NCBI GenBank assembly: GCA_016699835.1
Contig: CP064987.1
Coordinates: 1,240,001 to 1,304,000, forward strand
Direction: 5' to 3'
Length of the DNA: 64,000 nt
From: Phycisphaerales bacterium
Lineage (GTDB): Bacteria; Planctomycetota; Phycisphaerae; Phycisphaerales; UBA1924
Positions 18,618 to 25,907 of this stretch are shown in pieces (the stretch's first letter is position 1; every line of letters starts with the position of its first letter). The notes beneath the pieces are model-generated. The model did not search any database and was not told where the DNA came from. It worked only from the letters and a program-made list of their open reading frames with translations. The position numbers and the translations under genes were made by a program.

Positions 18618-19442
18618 ATGTCTACCAACCAGACAGACTCCCCATCACCCACATCCCCCCAGCCCCCCGCCATCGTCGGCCTCATCCCCGCGCGCCTCGC
18701 CTCGTCGCGGTTTCCCGAGAAGGTCCTCGCGAAGAAGACTGGCAAGCCCCTGATCCAGCACGTCGTCGAGTCGGCGCGAAGGAGCGCGACGCTCTCGCGG
18801 ATCGTGGTGGCGACGGACCATCCGCGGATCGAGGAGGCCGTGCGGTCGTTCGGGGGCGAGTGCGTGATGACGAGCGCGGAGCACCCCAACGGCACGAGCC
18901 GGCTCGCCGAGGCCGCCGAGCGGCTCGCGCTGGGCGCGAGCGACATCGTCGTGAACATCCAGGGCGACGAGCCCGAGATCGATCCGGGCGTGATCGACGC
19001 GGCGGTCGCGCGGCTGATCGAGCAGCGGACGGAGGTCGCGACGGTCGCCTCGCCGTTCGCCCACGATGAGGACGCGGCGAACCCCAACATCGTGAAGGTC
19101 GTCCTCTCGCGCGAGGGGCACGCGCTCTACTTCAGCCGGTCCTTGATTCCGTATCCGAGGAACAAAGGGGGGGGAGGGGGGGCGGGCGAGGGTTCGAATG
19201 CCGTCGCGCCCACGCAACCGCTCAAGCACATCGGCCTGTACGTCTACCGCGTCTCGTTCCTGCGGCACTACGTCGCCCTGCCGCCGACGCCGCTGGAGCA
19301 GACCGAGTTCCTCGAGCAGTTGCGCGTGCTGGAGCACGGGTACCGGATCGCGGTCGCGGTGCGTGCCGTGCACACGCAGGGGATCGACACGCCCGAGCAG
19401 TACGAGGCGTTCGCGCGGCGGGTGATGGGGATGGGTGTTTGA
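18618..19442 (+). CDS. kdsB: 3-deoxy-manno-octulosonate cytidylyltransferase KdsB
   Basis: 274 residues from ATG 18618, with CGGAGGA seven bases upstream. It activates KDO with CTP to make CMP-KDO for lipopolysaccharide, in the cytoplasm. Signature segments are IPARLASSRFPEKVL (nucleotide-binding), VVATDHPRIEEAV, EHPNGTSRLAEA, NIQGDEPEI and YFSRSLIPYPR, and ETF-like LEQTEFLEQLRVLEHG. A low-complexity insertion (NKGGGGGAGEG) in the variable loop comes from two G runs (8 G at 19167-19174 and 7 G at 19176-19182). It indicates an outer membrane with KDO-containing glycolipid. Confidence 0.93.
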   Translation: MSTNQTDSPSPTSPQPPAIVGLIPARLASSRFPEKVLAKKTGKPLIQHVVESARRSATLSRIVVATDHPRIEEAVRSFGGECVMTSAEHPNGTSRLAEAAERLALGASDIVVNIQGDEPEIDPGVIDAAVARLIEQRTEVATVASPFAHDEDAANPNIVKVVLSREGHALYFSRSLIPYPRNKGGGGGAGEGSNAVAPTQPLKHIGLYVYRVSFLRHYVALPPTPLEQTEFLEQLRVLEHGYRIAVAVRAVHTQGIDTPEQYEAFARRVMGMGV

Positions 19443-19520
19443 TCTAGAAAGGTGGACAGAGTGTCCAAGGATTTGGCCACCGGTAAGATCTGAATCCGCA
19501 GTCCCAGCCTACTCTCGATC

Positions 19521-20381
19521 ATGCCCGCCACGAAGACCAGACCCTCGCGTGGCAAGACCACGCCGGCGCACGTTGAAGCTCCAAAAAACGTCATACTGCA
19601 TGGTGACGCGCTCAAGGTGCTCCACGATCTGCCAGATGGCCATGTCGACCTGACCGTGTTCAGTCCGCCCTACGACGGGATCCGTGATTACGGCAAGAAC
19701 TGGAGCCTCGACTACAAGACGCTCGGCTCCGAGTTGTTCCGATCGACCGTCGATGGCGGGGTGTGCGCCGTGGTCATCGGTGACGGCACGAAGGACTTCG
19801 CCAAATCGCTGACCACGTTCCGCTGGTCCGTGGATTGGGTGGATCGCGTCGGCTGGCGACTCTTCGAGTGCTGCATCTATCAGCGTCACGGCAATCCAGG
19901 CGCATGGTGGACGCAGCGCTTCCGCGTCGACCACGAGTACATCCTGATCTTCTTCAAGGGCGATCGACCGAGGCACTTCGACAAGTCCACTCTGATGGTG
20001 CCATCGAAGCACGCCGGGAAAGTGTACTCGGGCACCGACCGACTCACCAACGGCGGGTTCAAGAAGATCGAGCCCAAGGCCGTGAACGACAAGAAGTGCC
20101 GCGGCACGCTCTGGGAGTACGCGACGAGCAACACCGAGGGGAACCGGACCAAGCTCGAGCACCCCGCGACCTATCCGGATAAGTTGGCACAGGATCTGAT
20201 CGAGTGCTTCTCGAAAACGGGCGATCTCGTCCTCGACCCGATGTGCGGCAGCGGCACGACCTGCGTGATGGCCGCGAAATCGAAACGCGACTACCTCGGC
20301 ATCGAGATCAGCGAGGACTACCACGACATCGCGATGCGTCGGATGAAGGATGAGGTCGAGAATGACGCCCGGCTTTTCTAA
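19521..20381 (+). CDS. Site-specific DNA methyltransferase (beta-class)
   Basis: 286 residues from ATG 19521. The catalytic motif SPPYDGIRDYG (motif IV, residues ~49-52) comes first, and the AdoMet-binding region DLVLDPMCGSGTTCVMAAK (motif I) comes near the C-terminus. That order defines beta-class N4-cytosine or N6-adenine methyltransferases; SPPY is most frequent in N4-cytosine enzymes. The target sequence cannot be read from the gene. Its 3' end overlaps the next gene by 20 bases in another frame, an arrangement common in type II restriction-modification pairs. Confidence 0.9.
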   Translation: MPATKTRPSRGKTTPAHVEAPKNVILHGDALKVLHDLPDGHVDLTVFSPPYDGIRDYGKNWSLDYKTLGSELFRSTVDGGVCAVVIGDGTKDFAKSLTTFRWSVDWVDRVGWRLFECCIYQRHGNPGAWWTQRFRVDHEYILIFFKGDRPRHFDKSTLMVPSKHAGKVYSGTDRLTNGGFKKIEPKAVNDKKCRGTLWEYATSNTEGNRTKLEHPATYPDKLAQDLIECFSKTGDLVLDPMCGSGTTCVMAAKSKRDYLGIEISEDYHDIAMRRMKDEVENDARLF

Positions 20382-21012
20382 AGACGTGGCGAAGGCCAAA
20401 GCCGCCTTGAAACCGCTTCCCCGTGAGTGGGAGGGCAAGAAGTCTGTACTGGAGTTGAAGGCCGCCGACTACAACTGGAAGCAGATGGAGTGGTGGGCAT
20501 TCTACTTTGAGCACCTTTGCCATCAGAAACTCACCGGCGAGTTCGCCGTTCCCGGTGAGCGATTCGGCACCGTACGGTTTGACCTCAAGCGAGCCGTCAA
20601 CTGGGACATGAAGGCCAAGGCTATCAAGTCCGATGACCACAAGTGCATCTTGAATGATTGCTCTGCGATCGATGCCACTGTGGCGAAGTACGGCGAGCAT
20701 GGAATCATGATCGCGCTTTGCGATGTAGAATACAACGACGTCGATCGATCGTTTCAGCGTTGGCACAGTCGCCTGAAGGGCGGGCTGTCTGACTACGAAA
20801 AGAGGCGGCGTGCCCGCACTTCTGTGTCACGCTACCGCAAGACCAATGCCACACTGTCTGAGATTCTGTTTCTTCGCTTCGATGAGGCGATCGTCAAGCG
20901 CCTGGGACGATACAACCAAGGTCGCAACTCCAACGGCAGACCTCGCCCGCCCAAGTACATGCTCGACCTTGAGGACTTGGAAGGCGTTCTTGTCGATCGC
21001 TTGAGATTCTGA
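20362..21012 (+). CDS. Probable type II restriction endonuclease partner
   Basis: 216 residues from ATG 20362 (an ATG at 20350 adds four). I do not recognise the family by name. It overlaps the methyltransferase end and shows a plausible PD-(D/E)xK arrangement: FDLK (D74) followed by NWDMKAKA (D82, K84) after a conserved-looking NWKQMEWWAFYFE region, with DVEYNDVDRSFQRWH further on. It lacks a signal peptide or membrane span. G+C is visibly lower than that of neighbouring housekeeping genes. The endonuclease assignment rests mainly on context and should be taken as likely, not certain. Confidence 0.5.
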   Translation: MTPGFSKDVAKAKAALKPLPREWEGKKSVLELKAADYNWKQMEWWAFYFEHLCHQKLTGEFAVPGERFGTVRFDLKRAVNWDMKAKAIKSDDHKCILNDCSAIDATVAKYGEHGIMIALCDVEYNDVDRSFQRWHSRLKGGLSDYEKRRRARTSVSRYRKTNATLSEILFLRFDEAIVKRLGRYNQGRNSNGRPRPPKYMLDLEDLEGVLVDRLRF

Positions 21013-21031
21013 TCGGCGGGTGGGGCTGGTC

Positions 21032-21219
21032 GGGGGCGTGGCACTGAACTAACGGGAGCCTCGCACTGAAGTCCGGTACCCCGGACTTCAGTGCGAGGGT
21101 CGCCGTGCGCACGATGAGGGTCCGATCGTCATCACCGTGAGCGGCACCAAAGTCTGGGGAGGGGGGAGAACGAGGAGAGGGAGAAGGAGAGGAAAGGCCG
21201 GACTTTGGTGGCACGGTCG
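21032..21219. repeat. Palindromic element, copy 1 (~188 bp)
   Basis: Starts GGGGGCGTGGCACTGAAC and ends GGTGGCACGGTCG. It contains a perfect hairpin with 18-bp arms (21059-21076 and 21081-21098) around TACC, and a second inverted pair: GGCACCAAAGTC (21143-21154) against CCGGACTTTGGTG (21198-21210) flanking a G/A-rich middle. The second copy, ~1.1 kb away, has the same order of parts. The element ends just at the truncated transposase fragment. Confidence 0.85.
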
Positions 21220-21373
21220 CGTCTTCTCGGTCAGCCCATCACAAGAGGACGCGGTGAAGCGGTACATCGCGGGCCAGGCCGAGCATCATAAGAACGAGGA
21301 CTTCACGTCGGAGCTGCGGCGCCTCCTCCGCGCCCACGGGGTGGAGTTCGACGAGAGGTATGCATTCGACTAA
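21218..21373 (+). pseudogene. 3' remnant of REP-associated (IS200-like, Y1) transposase
   Basis: About 50 codons that read in frame to a stop at 21373. The stretch SPSQEDAVKRYIAGQAEHH and the ending FDERYAFD match the C-terminus of REP-associated tyrosine transposases, where a segment like VxRYIxxQxEHHxxxxFxxExRxLL precedes FDERY(V/A)W/FD. The catalytic HUH and Tyr parts are missing; the 5' end is replaced by the palindromic element, whose sequence runs in frame into it. Decayed, not expected to work. Confidence 0.7.
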
Positions 21374-21724
21374 CGCGCCCGCGGTGTCGGGTGATTCCTC
21401 TGCCCCGTTGGGGCAGGAGCACGACCACGCGACCTGTTCCACGGGTTGCGCCCGCGAAGCGCGGGCTTCACCCGTGGCTACACCCCATTCGCCCCGTTGG
21501 GGCGAGGAGGCGTGCAGCGGGCAGCGAGCGGGGGGGGGGGAGGTGAAGGAGAGAAAGGGCCGGACTTTGGTGGCACGTGCCGCTCTCGTCTCGGGGCACG
21601 CGGTCACCCGCCTATAACCCCGCCATGGATGAGTTCTGTGTGGAGTCAAAGGATCGAACTATCACGTCTTACTTCAAACCCGATCCTACGGTTCTCGAGA
21701 AACCCAGCAGGTTGGATTGCTTCA
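21374..21724. repeat. Cluster of REP-type palindromes, no gene
   Basis: TGCCCC-GTT-GGGGCA (21401-21415), the nested palindrome CCACGGGT...ACCCGTGG (21439-21477) with inner GCCCGC/GCGGGC, and CGCCCC-GTT-GGGGCG (21490-21504) follow one another. A 10-G run near 21530 and a partial third copy of the element's end (GGCCGGACTTTGGTGGCAC, from 21558) come next, then a 21-bp direct repeat (21579-21599) also present at 22005-22025. It is next to the transposase remnant, as expected for REP sequences. Confidence 0.75.
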
Positions 21725-21988
21725 ATGGCCAAAGACACGACATACATCTGCCCCGTGTGTGGCTACGCTGGGCTTGACGAACCTGCATATGACGAGCATG
21801 GATGCGCAACCTACAACATCTGTCCCTGTTGTGGAACGGAGTTCGGTTATGACGACGCCACGGCGGCACACCTAGAACTACGACGCCATTGGATTGTGCG
21901 CGGAATGCCGTGGTGGAGTCAACACGCCGCACCGCCAACCGGATGGAATCCAGTAAAGCAGCTCTTCGATGCAAAGCTGGATCGTTAG
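21725..21988 (+). CDS. Small CPCC-type zinc-binding protein
   Basis: 87 residues from ATG 21725. Two CxxC pairs, TYICPVCGYAGL (residues ~8-11) and NICPCCGTEFGYDD (~33-36), would hold one zinc. The pattern with DEPAYDEHGCATYNICPCCG is a widespread family of small cysteine-rich proteins without known function. The gene has lower G+C than its surroundings and is bracketed by 21-bp direct repeats (21579-21599 and 22005-22025). No clear ribosome binding site. Real-gene status rests on the conserved pattern. Confidence 0.75.
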   Translation: MAKDTTYICPVCGYAGLDEPAYDEHGCATYNICPCCGTEFGYDDATAAHLELRRHWIVRGMPWWSQHAAPPTGWNPVKQLFDAKLDR

Positions 21989-22160
21989 GGGGGCGTAGCC
22001 AAGAGCCGCTCTCGTCTCGGGGCACCCGCCACCCGCCGATAGTCCAGAGCCGCCATCGTCTTTCCGGCACTCGTCCGCCGATCTCCTTGGCCCTGCCGCT
22101 GAAGACCGTTGCGCCTCTGCAAAGGCCTGTTGCGCCACGGCAGAGCTCCGTTGCAGTGCT

Positions 22161-22341
22161 GGGGGCGTGGCACTGAACTCGACTCTCCGTGCCACTGAAG
22201 TCCGGTACCCCGGACTTCAGTGCGTGGGTCGTTGAGCACACATTGCGGGTCCGATCGTCATCACCGTGTACGGCACCAAAGTCCGGGGAGGGCGAGGAGA
22301 GGGAGAAGGAAAGGAAGAGCCGGACTTTGGTGGCACGGTCG
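22161..22341. repeat. Palindromic element, copy 2 (~181 bp)
   Basis: Same start (GGGGGCGTGGCACTGAAC) and end (GGTGGCACGGTCG) as copy 1. The first hairpin has 13-bp arms (22193-22205 and 22210-22222) around TACC, and the second pair is GCACCAAAGTCCGG (22273-22286) with CCGGACTTTGGTG (22320-22332). The flanks differ from copy 1, so it is a dispersed unit and not part of a larger duplication. Confidence 0.85.
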
Positions 22342-22370
22342 GTTGTATGCCTTGGCCCCGCCGCTATTGA

Positions 22371-22541
22371 CCGTTGCGCCTCGGCAAAGGCCCGTTGCGC
22401 TGCTGCAGAGCTCTGTTGTGCCTCGGCAGAACTCCGTTGCGCCGCCGCAATGCTCCTTTGCGGCAGCGCAACGCTCCATTGCGGCGCTGCAATGCTCTGT
22501 TGCGGCACCGCAACGAAGCGTTGTCGAGGCGCTGCACTCCG
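22371..22541. repeat. 21-bp degenerate minisatellite
   Basis: About eight imperfect units of 21 bases, each close to CGTTGCGCCGCGGCAAAGCTC, with conserved TTGCG and GC-A-(A/G)-C-TC positions. A shorter block with the same unit lies at 22105-22160. Because 21 is divisible by three, all frames stay open and give heptapeptide repeats, but no start, ribosome binding site or codon signal supports translation. Confidence 0.75.
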
Positions 22542-22746
22542 TTACGGAGGCGTCCAATGGGGGGTTGGGGGCGGGCGGGGGGAGGGAGGCGGGGAGGGGG
22601 GCGGGGCAGAATCGGCCGATCGTGCGCGGTGTGCAATCTCTTGGCAGTCCGTGACTTGCGACTTTGCCTCGGAATTCCCGGCCCTTGTGCTGAAGTCGCC
22701 CCCACCGACGATCGATGCGTGTCGTGGTCCCACGCGGGGGGCGTTC

Positions 22747-22758
22747 TCTCGCGGAAAG
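22747..22758 (+). promoter_or_regulatory. Shared upstream 12-mer TCTCGCGGAAAG (copy 1)
   Basis: The 12-mer is 98 bases before the ATG at 22856. An identical copy lies upstream of the paralogous gene at 40210 (39956-39967). In both places GTGTCGTG precedes it (by 28 and 37 bases). Confidence 0.5.
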
Positions 22759-22855
22759 GGCCGACACACCCCAAAGGAGCGGTGTGGATGGATGACGATG
22801 GGCGGACCCGTCGCTCACCCGTCCAGCCCGCTTCCGCACCGATGGAGATTCGATC

Positions 22856-23587
22856 ATGAGTGAGTTGCCACGCAATCAGCAGGAGTTCATCGCCTTCTGC
22901 CAGGCCCACGCCGATTTGTGGGTGGACAATGCCTCGGCTCTGGGGGTCCAGCCCGCGACCGCCGCTCTTTTCAAGACGCACGCCGACGCCGCCAAGGACA
23001 CGCTCAGCGACGCCGACAGCGCGCGCCTCGCCTCCAAGGCCGCCACGCAGGCCAACGACATCGCCATGCGGATCGCGCGGAGTGACGCCGCCGATATCAT
23101 CAAGACCATCCGCGCCTTCGCCGCGACGACCAACAACCCGACCGTCTACGCCGTCGCGGGGATCAACCCCCCCTCCCCCCCGACGCCCGCGCCCAAGCCC
23201 GCCAAGCCCGAGCGGCTCCAGACGATCCTCGAGCCGACGGGCGCACTTACATTGGCGTGGTTCGCGAGCAACCCGCGCGGCGGGACCGTGACCTATGCCA
23301 TCCGTCGGAAGCTCCCCGGCCAGTCGGCCTTCTCCCTCATCGCCACCACCGGCGGCAACGCCGCCGCCAACGGACGACCCACCGGCCGCCGCGGGCTCAA
23401 GCAGTGGACCGACGAGACGCTCCCCACGAACTCTGGCGGCGTGCAGTACGTCATCACCGGGACGCGCGGGAACATCGTCGGCGACCCCAGCGAGATCCTC
23501 ACCGTCGTCTTCGGAACCGGCGTCTCCGGCGCGTTCATCGCCTCGGCGACGACCTCGCCGTCGACGGGCGTGCAGCTCGCGGCGTGA
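22856..23587 (+). CDS. Helical N-domain plus Fn3-like domain protein, paralogue of the gene at 40210
   Basis: 243 residues from ATG 22856. Residues 1-100 are predicted helical (EFIAFCQAHADLWVDNASALG and several Ala/Asp-rich helices), then a Pro/Lys linker (PPSPPTPAPKPAKPERL), then a ~100-residue beta domain with GALTLAWFASNPRGGTVTYA and KQWTDETLP resembling a fibronectin type III fold. The gene at 40210 has the same architecture and matching phrases (AFAQTHAEVF, TGALTIQWKSRQPRG, KSFTDTTLPAGT). There is no signal peptide or membrane span. Function unknown. Both genes follow GC-rich repeat-filled regions. Confidence 0.75.
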   Translation: MSELPRNQQEFIAFCQAHADLWVDNASALGVQPATAALFKTHADAAKDTLSDADSARLASKAATQANDIAMRIARSDAADIIKTIRAFAATTNNPTVYAVAGINPPSPPTPAPKPAKPERLQTILEPTGALTLAWFASNPRGGTVTYAIRRKLPGQSAFSLIATTGGNAAANGRPTGRRGLKQWTDETLPTNSGGVQYVITGTRGNIVGDPSEILTVVFGTGVSGAFIASATTSPSTGVQLAA

Positions 23588-23727
23588 GAGAAGCCGACGG
23601 ACGAGCCCACACTCGCGAGCCATACTCCGTTCGCGCCCCGTGCCGGGATTCCGGTGCGGGGTGTTTTCGTGGATAGGGGGCGGGGGGCGGGGGGCGGGGG
23701 GCGGGGGGCGTCAAAGGGGGATACATT

Positions 23728-24300
23728 GTGTGTGGCATGGGCGGCGATCCGGACATTCTCGTGGTGCTGACGACGGCCCGGACGGAGTTTGAGGCCGAGG
23801 CGCTGGCGGAGGCGCTGCGGTCTCGAGGGATTCCGGCCGAGGTCTTTGGGGGGACGGCGGCGTCGGGGGGCGGGCTGCAGTGGTACACGGCGGGGTCGGA
23901 CCCGATCAAGGTGATGGTGCGGCGGGGCGACGTGGCCCTGGCGGAGCGCGTGCGGGTGGCGATCAAGGCCGACTCGGTGGACCTCGACTGGGACGAGGTG
24001 GACGTCGGCGTGGGGGAGGCGGGGAGCGATGGAGAGAGCACGGCGGATGTGCATCCGGAGAGGGCGGAGGGGAACACGGAGTTCCGAGAACCCGTGGGGC
24101 CGCGGAGCACGATGAAGAAGACATCGCTGGTGACGTGGATCGGGTGGCGGATGCTGGCGGTCTGTGTCTCGATCTCGGCGGGGTCGTTCGTTGGACTCTC
24201 GGCATGGACGTTGGGCGCGGGGCCCACGATCGTCACGCTGATGACGGTGCTGGGCGCGGTAGGGACGCTGGTCTTCTTCTGGGTGGTAACGCGGAAGTAG
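23728..24300 (+). CDS. DUF2007-like domain protein with two membrane segments
   Basis: 190 residues from GTG 23728, preceded by GGGGG with 7-base spacing; ATG 23737 is an alternative. Residues ~8-80 (ILVVLTTARTEFEAEALAEA, then PIKVMVRRGDVALAERV) resemble the DUF2007 'putative signal transducing' fold. An acidic linker and two C-terminal membrane helices (WIGWRMLAVCVSISAGSFVG and the final VTLMTVLGAVGTLVFFWVV) follow. Ten bases separate it from the next gene, so they may be co-transcribed. Confidence 0.65.
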   Translation: MCGMGGDPDILVVLTTARTEFEAEALAEALRSRGIPAEVFGGTAASGGGLQWYTAGSDPIKVMVRRGDVALAERVRVAIKADSVDLDWDEVDVGVGEAGSDGESTADVHPERAEGNTEFREPVGPRSTMKKTSLVTWIGWRMLAVCVSISAGSFVGLSAWTLGAGPTIVTLMTVLGAVGTLVFFWVVTRK

Positions 24301-24309
24301 CGTGAGGCG

Positions 24310-24699
24310 GTGAGCGACGTGGATCCGATGACATCGACTCACCCGGAACACGACGACACAACGGATCAAAGCCCTCCATCGACAGCGAGACCCTCGGGAA
24401 CAGGGACATCGAGCGACGATTCCTCTTCATCCGGGTTCGGTCTTGTGTTCACGTCGGTGCTGGGGACGGGGCTGGTGCTCTTCACGCTTCCCATCCTTGT
24501 GGGCCTTGTGGTTGGTGGCGGCCGCAGCGAAGCCGTGGCGTTCCTGGCTGTGTGCCATGGGCTTGGGTTTGGCGTGTGCATGGCCGCGGCACGCCGAGCA
24601 CGGGGCGGCGCCCGGGCCGCGTGCCTGATCCTGATGGGCCTCGCGGGATTCGGGGTGACGTGCGAGGTGATGGTGGGGATCGGGGTCGCGCTGTCGTGA
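24310..24699 (+). CDS. Small membrane protein, unknown function
   Basis: 129 residues from GTG 24310. A Ser/Thr/Asp-rich N-terminal tail of ~40 residues precedes three hydrophobic spans (FGLVFTSVLGTGLVLFTLPI, then AVAFLAVCHGLGFGVCMAAA, then CLILMGLAGFGVTCEVMVGI). No family recognised. It is next to the DUF2007-like gene and convergent with gap. Confidence 0.55.
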   Translation: MSDVDPMTSTHPEHDDTTDQSPPSTARPSGTGTSSDDSSSSGFGLVFTSVLGTGLVLFTLPILVGLVVGGGRSEAVAFLAVCHGLGFGVCMAAARRARGGARAACLILMGLAGFGVTCEVMVGIGVALS

Positions 24700-24722
24700 T
24701 AGAAGAGCAGCACAATAAAAGA

Positions 24723-24787
24723 CCCGCCTCTGGAGAGGCGGGCCACCAATCTGCCATTGCCTATTGCCTATTCCCTACTGCCTCTTC
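24723..24787 (-). terminator. Terminator of gap with TGCCTA repeats
   Basis: Reading the minus strand after gap: three or four AATAGGCA-type units (plus-strand 24757-24783, TTGCCTAT repeats), then the stem CCCGCCTC/GAGGCGGG (24723-24742) with loop TCCA, then TCTTTTATT. The stem loop core CTCTGGAGAG also occurs behind pilT (43018-43035) and between aguB and aguA. Confidence 0.7.
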
Positions 24788-25825
24788 TCACTTCACCCCG
24801 TCCTTGCTCGCGAGGTACTTGAGGAGGTCCACGCAGCGGGCGGCGTAGCCGGCCTCGTTGTCGTACCAACTCACGACTTTGAAGAATCGCTTGTTGAGTT
24901 CGATGCCGGCGCCGGCGTCGAAGATGCTGCTGTGGTGGTCGCCGATGAAGTCGCTGCTGACGACCTCGTCCTCGGTGTAGCCCAGCACGCCCTTCATGCT
25001 CCCCTCGGAGGCCTTCTTCATCGCGGCGTTGATGTCGGCGAGCGATGTGTCCCTGGCGGTGCGGAAGGTGAGATCGACGCAGGAGACGTCGGCCGTCGGG
25101 ACGCGGAAGGACATGCCCGTGAGTTTGCCCTTGAGGGCGGGGATGGCGAGGGTGACGGCCTTGGCGGCGCCGGTGCTCGCGGGGATGATGTTGTGGTAGG
25201 CGTTGCGCCCGCCGCGCCAGTCTTTCTTGCTGGGGCCGTCCTGCGTGGGCTGGGTGGCGGTGACGGCGTGGACGGTGGTCATGAGGCCTTCTTCGAGGCC
25301 GAAGGTGTCGTTGATGACCTTGGCGATCGGGGCGAGGCAGTTGGTCGTGCACGACGCGTTGCTGACGACGGTGTGCTTGGAGGCGTCGAAGGTCTCGTGG
25401 TTGACGCCCATGACGAGCGTGGGGACCTGGGCCGGCTCGGCCTTGGTGGGGGCGGAGATGATGGTGCGCTTGGCGCCGGCGGCGTTGTGGGCCGAGGCCT
25501 TCTCGAAGTCGGTGAAGAGGCCGGTGGACTCGAGGACGTAGTGGACGCCCAGGTCCTTCCAGGGGAGTTGGGCGGGGTCCTTGATGGCCATGGTCTTGGT
25601 CGTGTGCCCGTTGACGGTGAAGGAGGTCTCCGTCGCGGAGGTGGTGACGGGCTTGCCGCCCAGCGTGAAGCGGCGGTGCATGGTGTCGTGCTTCAGGAGG
25701 TAGGCGAGGTTGTCGGCGGGGACGAGGTCGTTGACGGCGACGAACTCGAGGCCCTGCTCCATCCCGATGCGGTAGACGAGGCGACCGATGCGACCGAAAC
25801 CGTTGATGCCGACGCGGATGGCCAT
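24788..25825 (-). CDS. gap: Type I glyceraldehyde-3-phosphate dehydrogenase
   Basis: 345 residues from ATG 25825 (MAIRVGINGFGRIGRLVYRI). It converts glyceraldehyde 3-phosphate to 1,3-bisphosphoglycerate with NAD in glycolysis. Catalytic Cys is in SNASCTTNCLAPIAKVIND; phosphate- and NAD-site elements are EESTGLFTDFEKASAH-like, TVHAVTATQPTQDGPSKKDW and SWYDNEAGYA. Length is usual for the family. The gene is followed by a terminator and has GGAGC upstream. Confidence 0.96.
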   Translation of the reverse strand: MAIRVGINGFGRIGRLVYRIGMEQGLEFVAVNDLVPADNLAYLLKHDTMHRRFTLGGKPVTTSATETSFTVNGHTTKTMAIKDPAQLPWKDLGVHYVLESTGLFTDFEKASAHNAAGAKRTIISAPTKAEPAQVPTLVMGVNHETFDASKHTVVSNASCTTNCLAPIAKVINDTFGLEEGLMTTVHAVTATQPTQDGPSKKDWRGGRNAYHNIIPASTGAAKAVTLAIPALKGKLTGMSFRVPTADVSCVDLTFRTARDTSLADINAAMKKASEGSMKGVLGYTEDEVVSSDFIGDHHSSIFDAGAGIELNKRFFKVVSWYDNEAGYAARCVDLLKYLASKDGVK

Positions 25826-25907
25826 GGATGCTCCTTCAGTGGCTGGTGCGAATGGCCGGGCGGCACGGGATCCGTCTCGAGCGCCGCGGCACGACCGGTC
25901 AATCGTA

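Larger units (their letters stand above)
21989..22855. other. 867-bp repeat-rich region without a convincing gene
   Basis: Holds the second direct-repeat copy (22005-22025), short tandem units (22105-22160), the second palindromic element (22161-22341), the 21-bp minisatellite (22371-22541), a G-rich run (22558-22610), and the upstream region of the gene at 22856, with the 12-mer TCTCGCGGAAAG at 22747-22758 and a small hairpin CACACC/GGTGTG (22765-22786). Open frames here are repeat translations. Confidence 0.7.

Noticed and set aside
21579..22025. Integron attC cassette around the CPCC gene
   Set aside because: The GTTAGGG at the gene end does not fit GTTRRRY, no RYYYAAC partner was found, and no integrase is visible.
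22371..22541. Protein-coding heptapeptide repeat gene on either strand
   Set aside because: The frame is open only because the unit is 21 bases; there is no start site, ribosome binding site or codon preference.
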